A stretch of 27,062 nt of DNA from Bacteroidia bacterium (GTDB taxonomy: Bacteria > Bacteroidota > Bacteroidia > Bacteroidales > Azobacteroidaceae), in assembly GCA_025996865.1 (NCBI GenBank), contig BNTV01000065.1:1-27062 (forward strand), in the 5' to 3' direction. The position numbers were made by a program, and so were the translations under genes. The stretch's first letter is position 1. The number at the start of each line of letters is the position of its first letter. Shown here in pieces: positions 15,896-24,749 of the stretch. The notes under the pieces are model-generated. The model saw only the letters and a list, made by a program, of their open reading frames with translations. It was not told where the DNA came from and searched no databases.

Positions 15896-18025
15896 ATGGC
15901 TAATAGTTCAGATTTAAATTTAAAATTCACTCGAAACCTCGGCATCATGGCGCACATCGATGCCGGAAAAACGACAACGTCGGAGCGTATCCTCTATTAT
16001 ACGGGACTTACTCATAAAATAGGCGAAGTACACGACGGAGCCGCAACTATGGACTGGATGGAGCAGGAGCAAGAGCGTGGGATTACGATCACTTCTGCGG
16101 CAACAACTGCAAATTGGAAGTATACAGGCGATACATACAAAATCAACTTGATTGACACTCCGGGACATGTCGATTTTACAGTCGAAGTAGAACGTTCACT
16201 CCGTATTTTGGATGGCGCGGTGGCTACTTTCTGTGCTGTAGGAGGCGTCGAACCTCAATCGGAAACCGTATGGCGTCAAGCCGACAAATATCATGTTCCC
16301 CGAATCGGTTATGTAAACAAAATGGACCGTTCCGGGGCTAACTTCTTTGAAGTCGTTCGTCAAGTAAAAGACATGTTAGGTGCAAATCCATGTCCGATTC
16401 AAATTCCCATCGGGGCTGAAGAACATTTCCGGGGAATCATTGACTTAATTACGATGAAAGCGCTTTATTGGCACGACGAAACGATGGGCGCCGATTATTC
16501 CATCGAAGAAATTCCGGTGGAATTTGTTAGCGAAGCCCAGGAATGGCGCGATAAAATGCTCGAAGTTTTGGCGGAAGTTGATGATACGCTAATGGAAAAG
16601 TATTTTGATGATCCCTCCGCTATTACAGAGGATGAAATTCGTGCGGCAATCCGTAAAGGAACTTTGTCCATGCACATTAATCCGATGATTTGCGGTTCAT
16701 CCTTTAAGAATAAAGGTGTACAACCCTTGCTTGATGCCGCTTGCGCTTATCTGCCGAGTCCGGTTGATACGCCGGCTATCGAAGGTACAGACCCCGATGA
16801 TCCCGAAAAGGTAATCGTTCGCAAACCAAGTTCTACGGAACCGTTCTGCGCTCTGGCTTTCAAAATTGCAACCGACCCGTATGTAGGACGTCTTTGCTTC
16901 TTCCGCATTTATTCGGGAGAACTCGAAGCCGGTTCTTACGTTTACAATACACGTTCCGGCAAGAAAGAACGCATTTCCCGCTTGTTCCAAATGCACTCCA
17001 ACAAGCAAAATCCGAAAGAATTTATCGGTTGCGGAGACATCGGCGCGGGAGTTGGCTTCAAAGATATCCGCACAGGAGATACATTGTGTGATGAAAATCA
17101 TCAGATTATATTGGAATCCATGGATTTTCCCCAACCGGTTATCGGAATCGCCGTTGAACCGAAAACGCAAAAAGATTTGGACAAGTTAGGCATTGGTTTG
17201 GGTAAACTGGCGGAAGAAGATCCGACATTTACCGTAAAAACCGATGAAGAAACCGGCCAAACGATTATTTCGGGTATGGGCGAGCTTCACTTGGAAATCA
17301 TTATCGACCGTCTAAGACGGGAATTTAAGGTGGAATGCAACCAGGGACGTCCGCAAGTATCTTACAAAGAAGCAATTACAAAAGCAGTGGAATTGCGTGA
17401 AGTATATAAGAAACAAACCGGTGGCCGTGGTAAATTTGCCGATATGATTATTCGTGTCGAACCGGGAGATCCCGATTTTGAAGGCGATTTGCAATTTATC
17501 GACGAAGTAAAAGGTGGAAACATTCCGAAAGAATATATTCCGCCTATCCAGAAAGGTTTCCAACGCGCAATGAAAAATGGCGTATTGGCAGGCTATGCCT
17601 TGGATAAACTGAAAGTTACCGTTATCGACGGTTCGTATCACCCGGTGGATTCCGACCAATTATCGTTTGAAATCTGTGCGATGCAGGCTTTCAAGAGCGC
17701 ATCCGAAAAAGCAAGTCCGGTTTTGAAAGAGCCGATCATGCGAATTGAAGTGATTACGCCGGAAGAAAGTATGGGCGATGTAATCGGCGACTTGAACAAA
17801 CGCCGCGGACAAATCGAAGGTATGGATACCAGCCGTACCGGTGCGAGGATCGTGAAAGCTCACGCTCCGCTTTCGGAAATGTTTGGTTATGTAACCGCTT
17901 TACGTACAATTACTTCAGGACGTGCCACAAGCACGATGTCGTTCTCGCATTATGAAGAAGTTTCTTCTTCGATTGCAAGAGCGGTATTGACGGAAGTAAA
18001 AGGTCGGGTGGATTTGATAAAATAA
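15896..18025 (+). CDS. fusA: Elongation factor G
   Basis: A 709-residue translocation GTPase that moves tRNA and mRNA through the ribosome and aids recycling. The GTPase domain shows [10 protein letters not shown] (G1), ERGITI (G2), DTPGHVDF (G3) and NKMD (G4). Domains II-V follow, with [10 protein letters not shown] and the domain IV region [13 protein letters not shown]. The normal length and all the GTPase motifs make this the functional EF-G. It follows rpsG by 18 nt, and a strong terminator follows it, which ends the str operon here instead of continuing into the S10 genes. Confidence 0.97.
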   Translation: MANSSDLNLKFTRNLGIMAHIDAGKTTTSERILYYTGLTHKIGEVHDGAATMDWMEQEQERGITITSAATTANWKYTGDTYKINLIDTPGHVDFTVEVERSLRILDGAVATFCAVGGVEPQSETVWRQADKYHVPRIGYVNKMDRSGANFFEVVRQVKDMLGANPCPIQIPIGAEEHFRGIIDLITMKALYWHDETMGADYSIEEIPVEFVSEAQEWRDKMLEVLAEVDDTLMEKYFDDPSAITEDEIRAAIRKGTLSMHINPMICGSSFKNKGVQPLLDAACAYLPSPVDTPAIEGTDPDDPEKVIVRKPSSTEPFCALAFKIATDPYVGRLCFFRIYSGELEAGSYVYNTRSGKKERISRLFQMHSNKQNPKEFIGCGDIGAGVGFKDIRTGDTLCDENHQIILESMDFPQPVIGIAVEPKTQKDLDKLGIGLGKLAEEDPTFTVKTDEETGQTIISGMGELHLEIIIDRLRREFKVECNQGRPQVSYKEAITKAVELREVYKKQTGGRGKFADMIIRVEPGDPDFEGDLQFIDEVKGGNIPKEYIPPIQKGFQRAMKNGVLAGYALDKLKVTVIDGSYHPVDSDQLSFEICAMQAFKSASEKASPVLKEPIMRIEVITPEESMGDVIGDLNKRRGQIEGMDTSRTGARIVKAHAPLSEMFGYVTALRTITSGRATSTMSFSHYEEVSSSIARAVLTEVKGRVDLIK

Positions 18026-18053
18026 ATGTAAGGGCGGGGTTTTCCGCCCACAT
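18026..18053 (+). repeat. Bulged hairpin directly after the fusA stop
   Basis: ATGT-AA-GGGCGG and CCGCCC-ACAT pair around the loop GGTTTT, starting immediately after the fusA stop. The GGGCGG/CCGCCC core is like the GTAGGGGC-type dispersed palindromes. It may protect the 3' end of the mRNA or be a decayed repeat. Confidence 0.55.
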
Positions 18054-18063
18054 TAAATATTAA

Positions 18064-18110
18064 AAAGAGCGCAAAGGGAGTAAATTCCGTTTGCGCTCTT
18101 TGCATTTTTT
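18064..18110 (+). terminator. Rho-independent terminator of the str operon
   Basis: AAAGAGCGCAAA at 18064-18075 and its exact complement at 18090-18101 give a 12-bp stem with a 14-nt loop, and six T residues follow at 18105-18110. It lies 39 nt after fusA. Confidence 0.88.
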
Positions 18111-18231
18111 AGTAAGGAAACGACGGATTTGACACCCTCTATCCGACCGATAAAAGCTTCATCTTCTTTACTAACCATTTTCCTATTGATATGTATTCCC
18201 GCGGGAATGTAATACCGTAACCTGTGAAAAA

Positions 18232-18262
18232 TTGCATAATCTGAAAATAATGCCTATATTTG
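18232..18262 (+). promoter_or_regulatory. Promoter of the C10-remnant/TonB receptor cluster
   Basis: TTG at 18232-18234 and TATATTTG at 18255-18262 are 20 nt apart and fit the consensus, 25 nt before the ATG at 18288. Upstream, 18111-18231 holds no gene I can support, only a 14-nt palindrome ATTCCCGCGGGAAT at 18195-18208. Confidence 0.62.
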
Positions 18263-18287
18263 TGACTGAAACTTAAAATTAAAATTT

Positions 18288-18731
18288 ATGAAAACAAATT
18301 ATAATTCTTCCACCATACTGACTAATTTAAATAACAACCTTCCGGTGATAATAAGCGCTCAGGCAACTCAAAACCATCATACTTTTTTAGGTCTTGTACA
18401 GTGGTATACTTACGATGATGGTCATTCATGGATAATCGACGGATATGAAAACCGGCGGATCAAATATACTTATCGTTATGAATGGGTATATGGCGGGCAG
18501 GCGGATCCCACTGTTTTTACCCCTTACATAACCATGACGGAAGAATATATTTCGGAAACTCCGGAATATTTCATTATGAATTGGGGATGGGATAGTAGTC
18601 ATGATTATGGGAGATATGCAATGGGAAGCAACCCTGTTTGGACTGCAAATTTGCATGATGAAAATGGGAATACACTAACGCTTAACTTTCAGTATCAGAA
18701 AAAAATGATATGCAATTTCACCGTAAACTAA
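18288..18731 (+). CDS. C-terminal half of a C10 (streptopain-type) peptidase
   Basis: A 147-residue protein matching the C-terminal part of C10 cysteine peptidases: LNNNLPVIISA, the catalytic His in DDGHSWIIDGY (His46), and YFIMNWGWDSSHDYGRY (Trp/Asn segment, residues 94-106). The signal peptide, propeptide and the half carrying the catalytic Cys are missing. It therefore cannot be a working protease alone and should stay in the cytoplasm. It nevertheless has a good promoter and an intact frame. It is either a truncation remnant whose 5' part was deleted up to the start, or a small derived protein. It is followed 8 nt later by the lipoprotein gene. Confidence 0.75.
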   Translation: MKTNYNSSTILTNLNNNLPVIISAQATQNHHTFLGLVQWYTYDDGHSWIIDGYENRRIKYTYRYEWVYGGQADPTVFTPYITMTEEYISETPEYFIMNWGWDSSHDYGRYAMGSNPVWTANLHDENGNTLTLNFQYQKKMICNFTVN

Positions 18732-18739
18732 ACACAGTT

Positions 18740-19513
18740 ATGAAAAAATATTTTTTACTGTCAATTATAGCGATTTTGTCGTTTTCTTGTGTAGATGATG
18801 AAGGCGGAGAAATAGGCGGGCATGGTTATCGGTTCTTTCCGAGAAAAGTATCTTATCTTTTTGTTCTTCCATTAGAACAGGTTATACGGTATGTGCCGGG
18901 GCTTAATGGTGAAGTTATGCAATATACTGATTATAAAATATTTAGAGATGATGCTTTGAGTAAAAATGTATTTCAGCTGGGCATATCCACCAGTAACTGT
19001 GATCTGTTTTCATTGGAAGATCCTATGCTTTATAATACAATATTGGATGATCATATTCCTGAAATAGAGCGACAACTTGCACAAGATTATGAAAAACAAT
19101 CAAAACAGAAAAAGTCGGGTTCACCCGGCGGTCTGGATGCTTTTAATTGGATAGACATTGAATACCGGACAACCCCCATCCGTAATTTGACCATCAGTTC
19201 ATTGAATACGCCTCTGTTCGGAAAAGCAGCCGGAGAATCATTGAATGATTTTTTTGATATTTTAGGATATGGGCCGTCGGCAATAGTGTCTTATCCGAGT
19301 AATAGTTTAATATATGGCAATACAAGTAAAGAATTTCCGAAAGCCATAGACGAATGGCTGAGTTTGTATCCGTATGCACAGGCAGGTATGCGTTTAGCCC
19401 CGAATAAGGCGATAACCGGGCTTCCGGTGGATGTACAGTTTGTGGTCCGGATGGAAACCCATGAAGGTTTGGTTTTGTTGGATACGACCCAAATGTTTAC
19501 TATTACGGAATGA
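18740..19513 (+). CDS. Lipoprotein, unknown family
   Basis: A 257-residue protein. The N-terminus MKKYFLLSIIAILSFSC is a lipoprotein signal with lipobox Cys17 followed by acidic residues (VDDEGGE), a composition compatible with outer-membrane surface export in Bacteroidota. I do not recognise the mature domain; its C-terminal part (GLPVDVQFVVRMETHEGLVLLDTTQMFTI) looks like a beta-sandwich strand region. ATG 18740 is chosen over the in-frame ATG 18710, which would put ten polar residues before the signal and overlap the upstream gene. The stop is 4 nt before the next lipoprotein, so these form an operon with the TonB receptor. Confidence 0.75.
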   Translation: MKKYFLLSIIAILSFSCVDDEGGEIGGHGYRFFPRKVSYLFVLPLEQVIRYVPGLNGEVMQYTDYKIFRDDALSKNVFQLGISTSNCDLFSLEDPMLYNTILDDHIPEIERQLAQDYEKQSKQKKSGSPGGLDAFNWIDIEYRTTPIRNLTISSLNTPLFGKAAGESLNDFFDILGYGPSAIVSYPSNSLIYGNTSKEFPKAIDEWLSLYPYAQAGMRLAPNKAITGLPVDVQFVVRMETHEGLVLLDTTQMFTITE

Positions 19514-19517
19514 GATT

Positions 19518-20474
19518 ATGAGATGCCTGATTAATATCGGAATAATATTGTGCGCAAGCATTTTGTTTTGCGCTTGCGTAAAAGAACTTCCTTTTGATAG
19601 CAAAGAAAGTGAAGTGGCGGTTGTGAATTGTCTTTTGACTAACGACAGTATTCAACAATTAAGTCTGACACAATCGGTAAAAATAACGGATCCTTATCTT
19701 TTCAAAGAAATACGGGACGCCGAAATCAGTTTGTCAACCGGCGGGGAGATTGTGGGTTACTTTGAGCGGGAAAGTTATGGCAATTGGCAACTTAAATATA
19801 CGCCGGTGAACGGAAATGTTTATCGCTTGCTCGTTAAATTACCGGATGGAAAAGAATTAACCGCTTCAACAACAATGCCTCCGGCTATCGGGATTGAGCC
19901 TTTAATTAATAGAGACCGTTACCCGACAAGAAACTTCAATCAAACAACGGCAGATTATCCCTGTTGGATTTATGTGTTAAGAGACAATGATTTGCCTCCG
20001 GACTTGATGAATCCACATCCCAGTGCGAAGGCAATATTGGCAAATAATCTGGGCGCCGATCATCCGATGATTGACAGGTTCAATAAACATGACAATATGT
20101 CCGATATAGAGATGGAAGTCAGCATGCCTTTTTACGATTTTTATCTCAGAATACAGCCTTCATCCGGTATGGCTGAGAATGTGAGTTTCGGCATACAGGC
20201 GGCCTATAGTTATTATTCCTATATTTACTTTCGTACTGTTTCGGACGAATACGACAAATATTTGAAAAGCAGTATCCAAAAGATGAACATATACCAGGAC
20301 GCAGACGATCCGATACACATGTTTGATGAAAGCAAGGTGTATTCCAATATTACCAATGGGATGGGTATTTTTGCCGCTTATAATGAAATATCCACATTTT
20401 ATAATAGAAATCTTTTTGTTGTGCATAATGGTAAAGTTCTTTTTTATGATGGAAACATACCTCCGTTTTTTTAA
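19518..20474 (+). CDS. DUF4249-like outer-membrane lipoprotein
   Basis: A 318-residue lipoprotein: signal MRCLINIGIILCASILFCAC with lipobox FCAC, then a beta-rich domain (VVNCLLTNDSIQQLSLTQS, DAEISLSTGG, VYRLLVKLPDGKELTASTTMP) typical of DUF4249. Such proteins are commonly encoded beside a TonB-dependent receptor and are thought to be its surface partner, though the ligand is not known. ATG 19518 is the start because it gives the signal peptide; it lies 4 nt after the preceding gene. The 3' end overlaps the receptor gene by 26 nt, so the two are coupled. Confidence 0.8.
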   Translation: MRCLINIGIILCASILFCACVKELPFDSKESEVAVVNCLLTNDSIQQLSLTQSVKITDPYLFKEIRDAEISLSTGGEIVGYFERESYGNWQLKYTPVNGNVYRLLVKLPDGKELTASTTMPPAIGIEPLINRDRYPTRNFNQTTADYPCWIYVLRDNDLPPDLMNPHPSAKAILANNLGADHPMIDRFNKHDNMSDIEMEVSMPFYDFYLRIQPSSGMAENVSFGIQAAYSYYSYIYFRTVSDEYDKYLKSSIQKMNIYQDADDPIHMFDESKVYSNITNGMGIFAAYNEISTFYNRNLFVVHNGKVLFYDGNIPPFF

Positions 20475-22596
20475 ATATGTGTTTATCGTTGCTTTTTTGC
20501 ACCTGTTCCTTTTCACGGGCAATGCGCAAAATAGCGACACGATAACGGTTTTTTCAAAAGACACCCTGAAAACAGTCGGGTTCATAAAGCCGGTGACTAT
20601 TGTCGGCACGAAGCCGGCTCGCGGAAACAATACCTACCGGTTTGATATTAAAGATGTGAAACCTTTAATCACCGTTATCGGCGAAACCGACGTGTTGCGA
20701 TATATCGGAACCTTACCGGGCGTTTCTCAGGGAATGGAAGGCGGTCTGGGTTTTTTTGTGCGGGGAAGTAATAACAGCAACAACCGCATAGAACTGGATA
20801 ATGTCCCCGTTTACGGGAGTGCACACTTGTTTGGCTTGTTTTCCATATTCCCGGCCGATATAGTGGAGGATGTACATTTCCGGAGCGGTAAAATTCCGGC
20901 TTCTTCCGGCGATTTATTGGCTTCACTTACTCAAATATCAACCATTACTCCGCAAACGGATAAATACAAGGGAAATTTTTCCATTTCTCCTTTTATGACA
21001 GGCGGTAGTTTGAGCGGCCCTATCTTGAAAGACAGGCTGAGTTTCCAAGTCGCAGGACGCTTTTCCCTTTTGGGCGCTGAACTTAAACTTGCCAAATCTA
21101 TTTTTGAGATGGAAGGTGAAGTCTATCCTGAAGTCGCCGATCTTTATGCCGGATTACATTACCGGATCAACAATGAAAACAGCATCTCCGCATCGGGCTA
21201 TTACAGCAATGATTATTTCAAATATCAATACGTAAATGAATACAACGATAATAAAACAGAAGAAAATTGGGGAAATAAAATTTTCCGCTTATCATGGGAC
21301 TCAAGAATTAATACAGATTGGCAAATGAATGTAATGGCCTATTATAATTCTTTTCTTTCAGGCCGGAGACAACAATATCATGCGGATGATGAACAAAAAA
21401 ATGATCTTCGTTTGCAAACTTTGTTAAATGAAATATCGGCTCAGGCAACAATTAATTACGATAAAGAAAACATCAAGACGAATTTCGGATTTCAGGGAAA
21501 ATCGCAAAAAATTCAACCTGCATCTGAAAAATTTTATATCGGAACCAATGGGGATAATAACAGGTTTAATTTTAATGATTCTTTCACTTCCGGAATAGTT
21601 TCTGTTTTTGGAGATTTTGGATATACTTATAAGTTTCTGACTCCTTCTGTTGGCTATAGAGGGACATTTTACGGGATGGGGGATTATAAGACCTGGGACA
21701 ACAATATTCGTTTAGCGCTTTCTGTTGAAACTTCAAAAGAAACCGGCTTGGAACTAAGTTATGACCAATTTTCCCAATTTCACCACATCGTGGAAGGTTT
21801 GCCGGTGGGATGGTCGTTGGATATGATTATCCCGGCCGATAGAATGTCTGCTCCGGAAAAGGCGCAGCAATATTATGCCGGCGGATTTTGGACAAACAAA
21901 AAATATCTTTTTTCATTCGGTGGTTATTACAAACAGATGAATAATCTGGTAAGTTATGTAAATGCGATTAACCTGTTCGGGGTACAATATAGCAATTGGA
22001 CAAATGAAATTGCCGTAGGAACAGGTGAAAGCTATGGCATGGAATTTCATGCCGAAAAAAAAGGAGAAGATTGGAATGTCGCTCTTTCCTATACCTTGTC
22101 TAAAACCAACCGGCTCTTTGATGAAATCAACGACGGCAAGAAGTTCCCGTTTAAATTCGACCGGCGACATATCTTCAATTTTACGGGGCAAGTGCTAACT
22201 CGCAAACGGAAATCCGGCGAACAACATTTCAATATTTCCGCCGCTTTTTCGTCCGGTCATAATATGACTCTTCCCATTGGCATGTACAAAGGGATAGAGC
22301 CTCCTGCGTGGAATCGAATGTCAGGCGTCTATGTTCCACCCTCGGAGAGAGATAATATTTATTCCCGCCAATTAATGAGTGATATTAATGATTATACCTT
22401 ACCGTATTATTTCCGGATTGATGCCGGTTATAGTTTTCTGCATACTGGAAAATATTTTACAAGTGAATTTGTTGTAGGCCTGTTTAATATCCTGAACCGG
22501 CAAAATCCTTATCTCGTCTTTTATGATGAAGGACAATGGAAGCAATTGAGTATTTTTCCAATAATCCCTTCCATCAAGTATGCTTTGAGCTTTTAG
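20449..22596 (+). CDS. TonB-dependent outer-membrane receptor
   Basis: A 715-residue protein. A signal peptide (FKYVFIVAFLHLFLFTGNAQ) is followed by a short linker and the plug domain (VLRYIGTLPGVSQGMEGG, FFVRGSNNSNNRIELDNVPVYG, FPADIVEDVHFRSGKIPASSG). The rest is a beta-barrel rich in aromatic strands, ending IPSIKYALSF with terminal Phe. No N-terminal CarboxypepD_reg-like domain precedes the plug, unlike classic SusC proteins, so it is not a standard SusC/D system. It imports an unknown substrate using TonB energy, with the DUF4249-like lipoprotein as partner. ATG 20446 or 20449 is used, inside the end of that gene. Confidence 0.88.
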   Translation: METYLRFFKYVFIVAFLHLFLFTGNAQNSDTITVFSKDTLKTVGFIKPVTIVGTKPARGNNTYRFDIKDVKPLITVIGETDVLRYIGTLPGVSQGMEGGLGFFVRGSNNSNNRIELDNVPVYGSAHLFGLFSIFPADIVEDVHFRSGKIPASSGDLLASLTQISTITPQTDKYKGNFSISPFMTGGSLSGPILKDRLSFQVAGRFSLLGAELKLAKSIFEMEGEVYPEVADLYAGLHYRINNENSISASGYYSNDYFKYQYVNEYNDNKTEENWGNKIFRLSWDSRINTDWQMNVMAYYNSFLSGRRQQYHADDEQKNDLRLQTLLNEISAQATINYDKENIKTNFGFQGKSQKIQPASEKFYIGTNGDNNRFNFNDSFTSGIVSVFGDFGYTYKFLTPSVGYRGTFYGMGDYKTWDNNIRLALSVETSKETGLELSYDQFSQFHHIVEGLPVGWSLDMIIPADRMSAPEKAQQYYAGGFWTNKKYLFSFGGYYKQMNNLVSYVNAINLFGVQYSNWTNEIAVGTGESYGMEFHAEKKGEDWNVALSYTLSKTNRLFDEINDGKKFPFKFDRRHIFNFTGQVLTRKRKSGEQHFNISAAFSSGHNMTLPIGMYKGIEPPAWNRMSGVYVPPSERDNIYSRQLMSDINDYTLPYYFRIDAGYSFLHTGKYFTSEFVVGLFNILNRQNPYLVFYDEGQWKQLSIFPIIPSIKYALSF

Positions 22597-22648
22597 TCTC
22601 TTTTTTGATATTTTTTCGCAAAAAATTAAAGGTATTCATGATTATTTG

Positions 22649-22678
22649 TTGTTTTTCCAAAAAAAATCCCTACCTTTG
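22649..22678 (+). promoter_or_regulatory. Promoter of the S10 operon
   Basis: TTG at 22649-22651 and TACCTTTG at 22671-22678, 19 nt apart, fit the consensus. It lies 53 nt after the receptor gene and 122 nt before rpsJ. It replaces read-through from fusA, which is usual in related genomes. Confidence 0.72.
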
Positions 22679-22679
22679 C

Positions 22680-22748
22680 GAGCCGTTTTTTATTCTTTTT
22701 CATTAAAAAGCGGTAAAAACGGATGAATTTCAGGAGAGGGAATGGCTC
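22680..22748 (+). promoter_or_regulatory. Structured leader of the S10 operon
   Basis: GAGCC (22680-22684) can pair with GGCTC (22744-22748). Inside or instead, CCGTTTTTTA (22683-22692) can pair with TAAAAACGG (22714-22722). The outer stem is followed by TTTTTC, so an attenuator is possible. It begins at the expected transcription start. In E. coli L4 controls the S10 leader; the same here is only an inference. Confidence 0.45.
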
Positions 22749-22800
22749 TTTTTCGGAAATTCAATCGGTTGATAAACAGTTAATTATTAATTAAAAAACA

Positions 22801-23106
22801 ATGAGCCAAAAAATCAGAATTAAATTGAAATCTTACGATTACAACTTGGTTGACAAATCAGCCGAAAAAATCGTAAAAACGGTAAAATCGACCGGCGCTG
22901 TGGTCAGCGGCCCGATTCCATTACCCACACACAAACGCATTTTTACTGTGAACCGTGCAACTTTCGTTAACAAAAAAGCGCGCGAACAGTTCGAATTGTC
23001 TTCCTACAAACGGTTAATCGACATTTACAGTTCCACTGCAAAAACCGTCGATGCCTTGATGAAATTGGAATTGCCGAGCGGCGTAGAAGTAGAAATCAAA
23101 GTGTAG
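22801..23106 (+). CDS. rpsJ: 30S ribosomal protein S10
   Basis: A 101-residue S10 (NusE), part of the 30S head and also a partner of NusB/NusG in transcription antitermination. It shows [49 protein letters not shown] in outline, and the usual end [11 protein letters not shown]. It is the first gene of the S10 operon here, normally directly behind fusA in Bacteroidota. Its stop codon TAG lies within a GTAG-type repeat that follows. Confidence 0.97.
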   Translation: MSQKIRIKLKSYDYNLVDKSAEKIVKTVKSTGAVVSGPIPLPTHKRIFTVNRATFVNKKAREQFELSSYKRLIDIYSSTAKTVDALMKLELPSGVEVEIKV

Positions 23107-23159
23107 AGACACACAATTGTGCGTCTGCACAAATTTTATGTGTGCGTCTGTACGAATTT
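23103..23159 (+). repeat. Decayed palindrome and direct repeat between rpsJ and rplC
   Basis: GTAGAGACACAC and GTGCGTCTGCAC around AATT (23103-23130) form an imperfect palindrome, 9 of 12 pairs, of the GTAGAGAC...GTCTCTAC type. TGTGCGTCTGCACAAATTT (23118-23136) recurs as TGTGCGTCTGTACGAATTT (23141-23159), 17 of 19 identical. The rpsJ stop codon forms part of the left end. Confidence 0.7.
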
Positions 23160-23185
23160 AATGAATATTAATAATAATAATTGAA

Positions 23186-23800
23186 ATGCCAGGATTAATT
23201 GGAAAAAAAATCGGAATGACATCCGTTTTCAGTGCCGATGGAAAAAATCTTCCATGCACTGTTATCGAAGTAGGTCCTTGTGTAGTTACTCAGGTAAAGA
23301 CCGTTGAAAAAGACGGTTACGAAGCTGTTCAATTAGGTTTTGAGGATAAGAAAGAAAAGCATACCCCGAAACCCGAATTGGGACACTTCAAAAAAGCCGG
23401 CGTAACACCCAAGAGACACTTGGCCGAGTTCAAAGGACAAGGGGTATATAAACCCGGAGATGTAATCACAGTTGATTTCTTCAACGGTGAAGGATATGTG
23501 GACGTTATCGGAACGTCGAAAGGTAAAGGATTCCAAGGAGTTGTAAGACGCCATGGTTTCAAAGGGGTAGGTGAAATGACATTAGGTCAGAGCGACCGTC
23601 AACGCCACCCGGGTTCTATCGGCGCCTGTTCATACCCTGCGAAAGTATTCAAGGGTACGCGCATGGCAGGTCACATGGGCGATCAACGTGTAACGGCCCA
23701 AAACCTTGAAGTAATTAAGTTATTACCCGATCACAACCTGATTCTCGTAAAAGGTTCTGTGCCGGGCGCAAAAGGTTCAATCGTAATAGTTCAAAAATAA
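23186..23800 (+). CDS. rplC: 50S ribosomal protein L3
   Basis: A 204-residue L3, an early assembly protein near the peptidyl transferase centre. It shows [14 protein letters not shown] at the start, [19 protein letters not shown] in outline, and the [13 protein letters not shown] segment [20 protein letters not shown] containing the Gln that is methylated in some bacteria. The normal length and end ([13 protein letters not shown]) support it. The stop and the rplD start share one base (TAATG), so translation is coupled. Confidence 0.96.
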   Translation: MPGLIGKKIGMTSVFSADGKNLPCTVIEVGPCVVTQVKTVEKDGYEAVQLGFEDKKEKHTPKPELGHFKKAGVTPKRHLAEFKGQGVYKPGDVITVDFFNGEGYVDVIGTSKGKGFQGVVRRHGFKGVGEMTLGQSDRQRHPGSIGACSYPAKVFKGTRMAGHMGDQRVTAQNLEVIKLLPDHNLILVKGSVPGAKGSIVIVQK

Positions 23801-24429
23801 TGGAAGTAAGCGTATATAACATTAAAGGACAAGATACCGGAAAAAAGGTAAACCTGAAAGACGGCGTATTTGGCATTGAACCGAACGACCATGTTATTTA
23901 CTTGGATGTAAAACAACACATGGCCAACAAACGTCAAGGAACAGCTAAATCAAAAGAAAGAAGCGAAATGTCGGGAAGTACCCGCAAACTCGGACGTCAA
24001 AAAGGCGGCGGCGGCGCTCGTCATGGCGATATCAATTCGCCGGTTATGGTAGGCGGCGGCCGTGTATTCGGTCCCAAACCAAGAGATTATAATTTCAAAG
24101 TCAATAAAAAAGAAAAATCTTTAGCCCGCAAATCGGCTTTATCTTATAAGGTAAAGGAAAATGCGATCACTGTAGTTGAAGATTTCACCTTTGAAGCTCC
24201 GAAGACCAAAGAATTTTTGGCTATGGCCCAAAATTTGAACTTGGCCGGTAAAAAACTGTTGGTTGTGCTTCCGGAAAATCCGGAAAATAATGCAAATATT
24301 TACTTGTCGGCCCGCAACCTGCAAAAAGCAAGTGTAACAACCGTTTCCGGACTCAACACCTACAAAGTGCTGGATGCTGCACATTTAGTGCTTCTCGAAA
24401 GTTCGGTTACCGCGATAAATAACTTTTAA
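23800..24429 (+). CDS. rplD: 50S ribosomal protein L4
   Basis: A 209-residue L4, which lines the exit tunnel and in many bacteria represses its own S10 operon. It shows [19 protein letters not shown], the tunnel-loop region [20 protein letters not shown], and [22 protein letters not shown] in outline; the C-terminal domain ends SSVTAINNF. The start overlaps the rplC stop by one base. It is followed by an unusually strong SD for rplW. Confidence 0.96.
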   Translation: MEVSVYNIKGQDTGKKVNLKDGVFGIEPNDHVIYLDVKQHMANKRQGTAKSKERSEMSGSTRKLGRQKGGGGARHGDINSPVMVGGGRVFGPKPRDYNFKVNKKEKSLARKSALSYKVKENAITVVEDFTFEAPKTKEFLAMAQNLNLAGKKLLVVLPENPENNANIYLSARNLQKASVTTVSGLNTYKVLDAAHLVLLESSVTAINNF

Positions 24430-24433
24430 CAAA

Positions 24434-24439
24434 AGGAGG
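24434..24439 (+). promoter_or_regulatory. rplW: Unusually strong Shine-Dalgarno of rplW
   Basis: AGGAGG within AAAAGGAGGAAC lies 8 nt before ATG 24448. Most other genes of the window show only A/T-rich leaders, as is usual in Bacteroidota, so a near-perfect SD stands out and fixes the rplW start. Confidence 0.7.
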
Positions 24440-24447
24440 AACAAATC

Positions 24448-24741
24448 ATGGGAATAATAATTAAACCTATCGTAACGGAAAAACAAACATTTATCACCGA
24501 AAAGAAAGAAAACCGGGTGGGTTTCCGTGTGACTCCCGATGCGAACAAGTATCAAATCAAAGCGGCGATCGAATCGCTTTACGGAGTTACGGTTGAAAGA
24601 GTCAACACGATGAAGTACGACGGTAAACGTAAATCGAGATACACCAAATCAGGAGTGATCAGCGGAAAAGAAGCCGCTTTCAAAAAAGCAATCGTGACTT
24701 TGAAAGAAGGCGAAAAAATAGATTTTTTCAGTAACATATAA
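24448..24741 (+). CDS. rplW: 50S ribosomal protein L23
   Basis: A 97-residue L23, at the exit tunnel mouth where trigger factor and SRP dock. It shows IIKPIVTEKQTFITEKKENR, YQIKAAIESLYGVTVERVNTMKY in outline, and the loop GKRKSRYTKSGVISGK. The length is normal for Bacteroidota. It sits 18 nt after rplD with a strong SD; an 85-nt gap with a 7-nt-period repeat separates it from rplB. Confidence 0.96.
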   Translation: MGIIIKPIVTEKQTFITEKKENRVGFRVTPDANKYQIKAAIESLYGVTVERVNTMKYDGKRKSRYTKSGVISGKEAAFKKAIVTLKEGEKIDFFSNI

Positions 24742-24749
24742 TCGAATTG

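Noticed and set aside
16697..17170. Long open frame on the minus strand (157 codons) inside fusA
   Set aside because: fusA is unambiguous on the other strand and the minus frame shows no recognisable motifs.
18053..18178. A 41-codon minus-strand frame starting MVSKEDEAFIGRIEGVKSVV with an AGGAAA stretch before it
   Set aside because: Its first 25 residues look protein-like, but the end runs through the fusA terminator hairpin and I see no minus-strand promoter; I cannot match it to a family.
18195..18208. 14-nt palindrome ATTCCCGCGGGAAT upstream of the C10 remnant
   Set aside because: It could be a protein-binding site, but it is single, about 45 nt upstream of the -7 element, and there is no regulator nearby to link it to.
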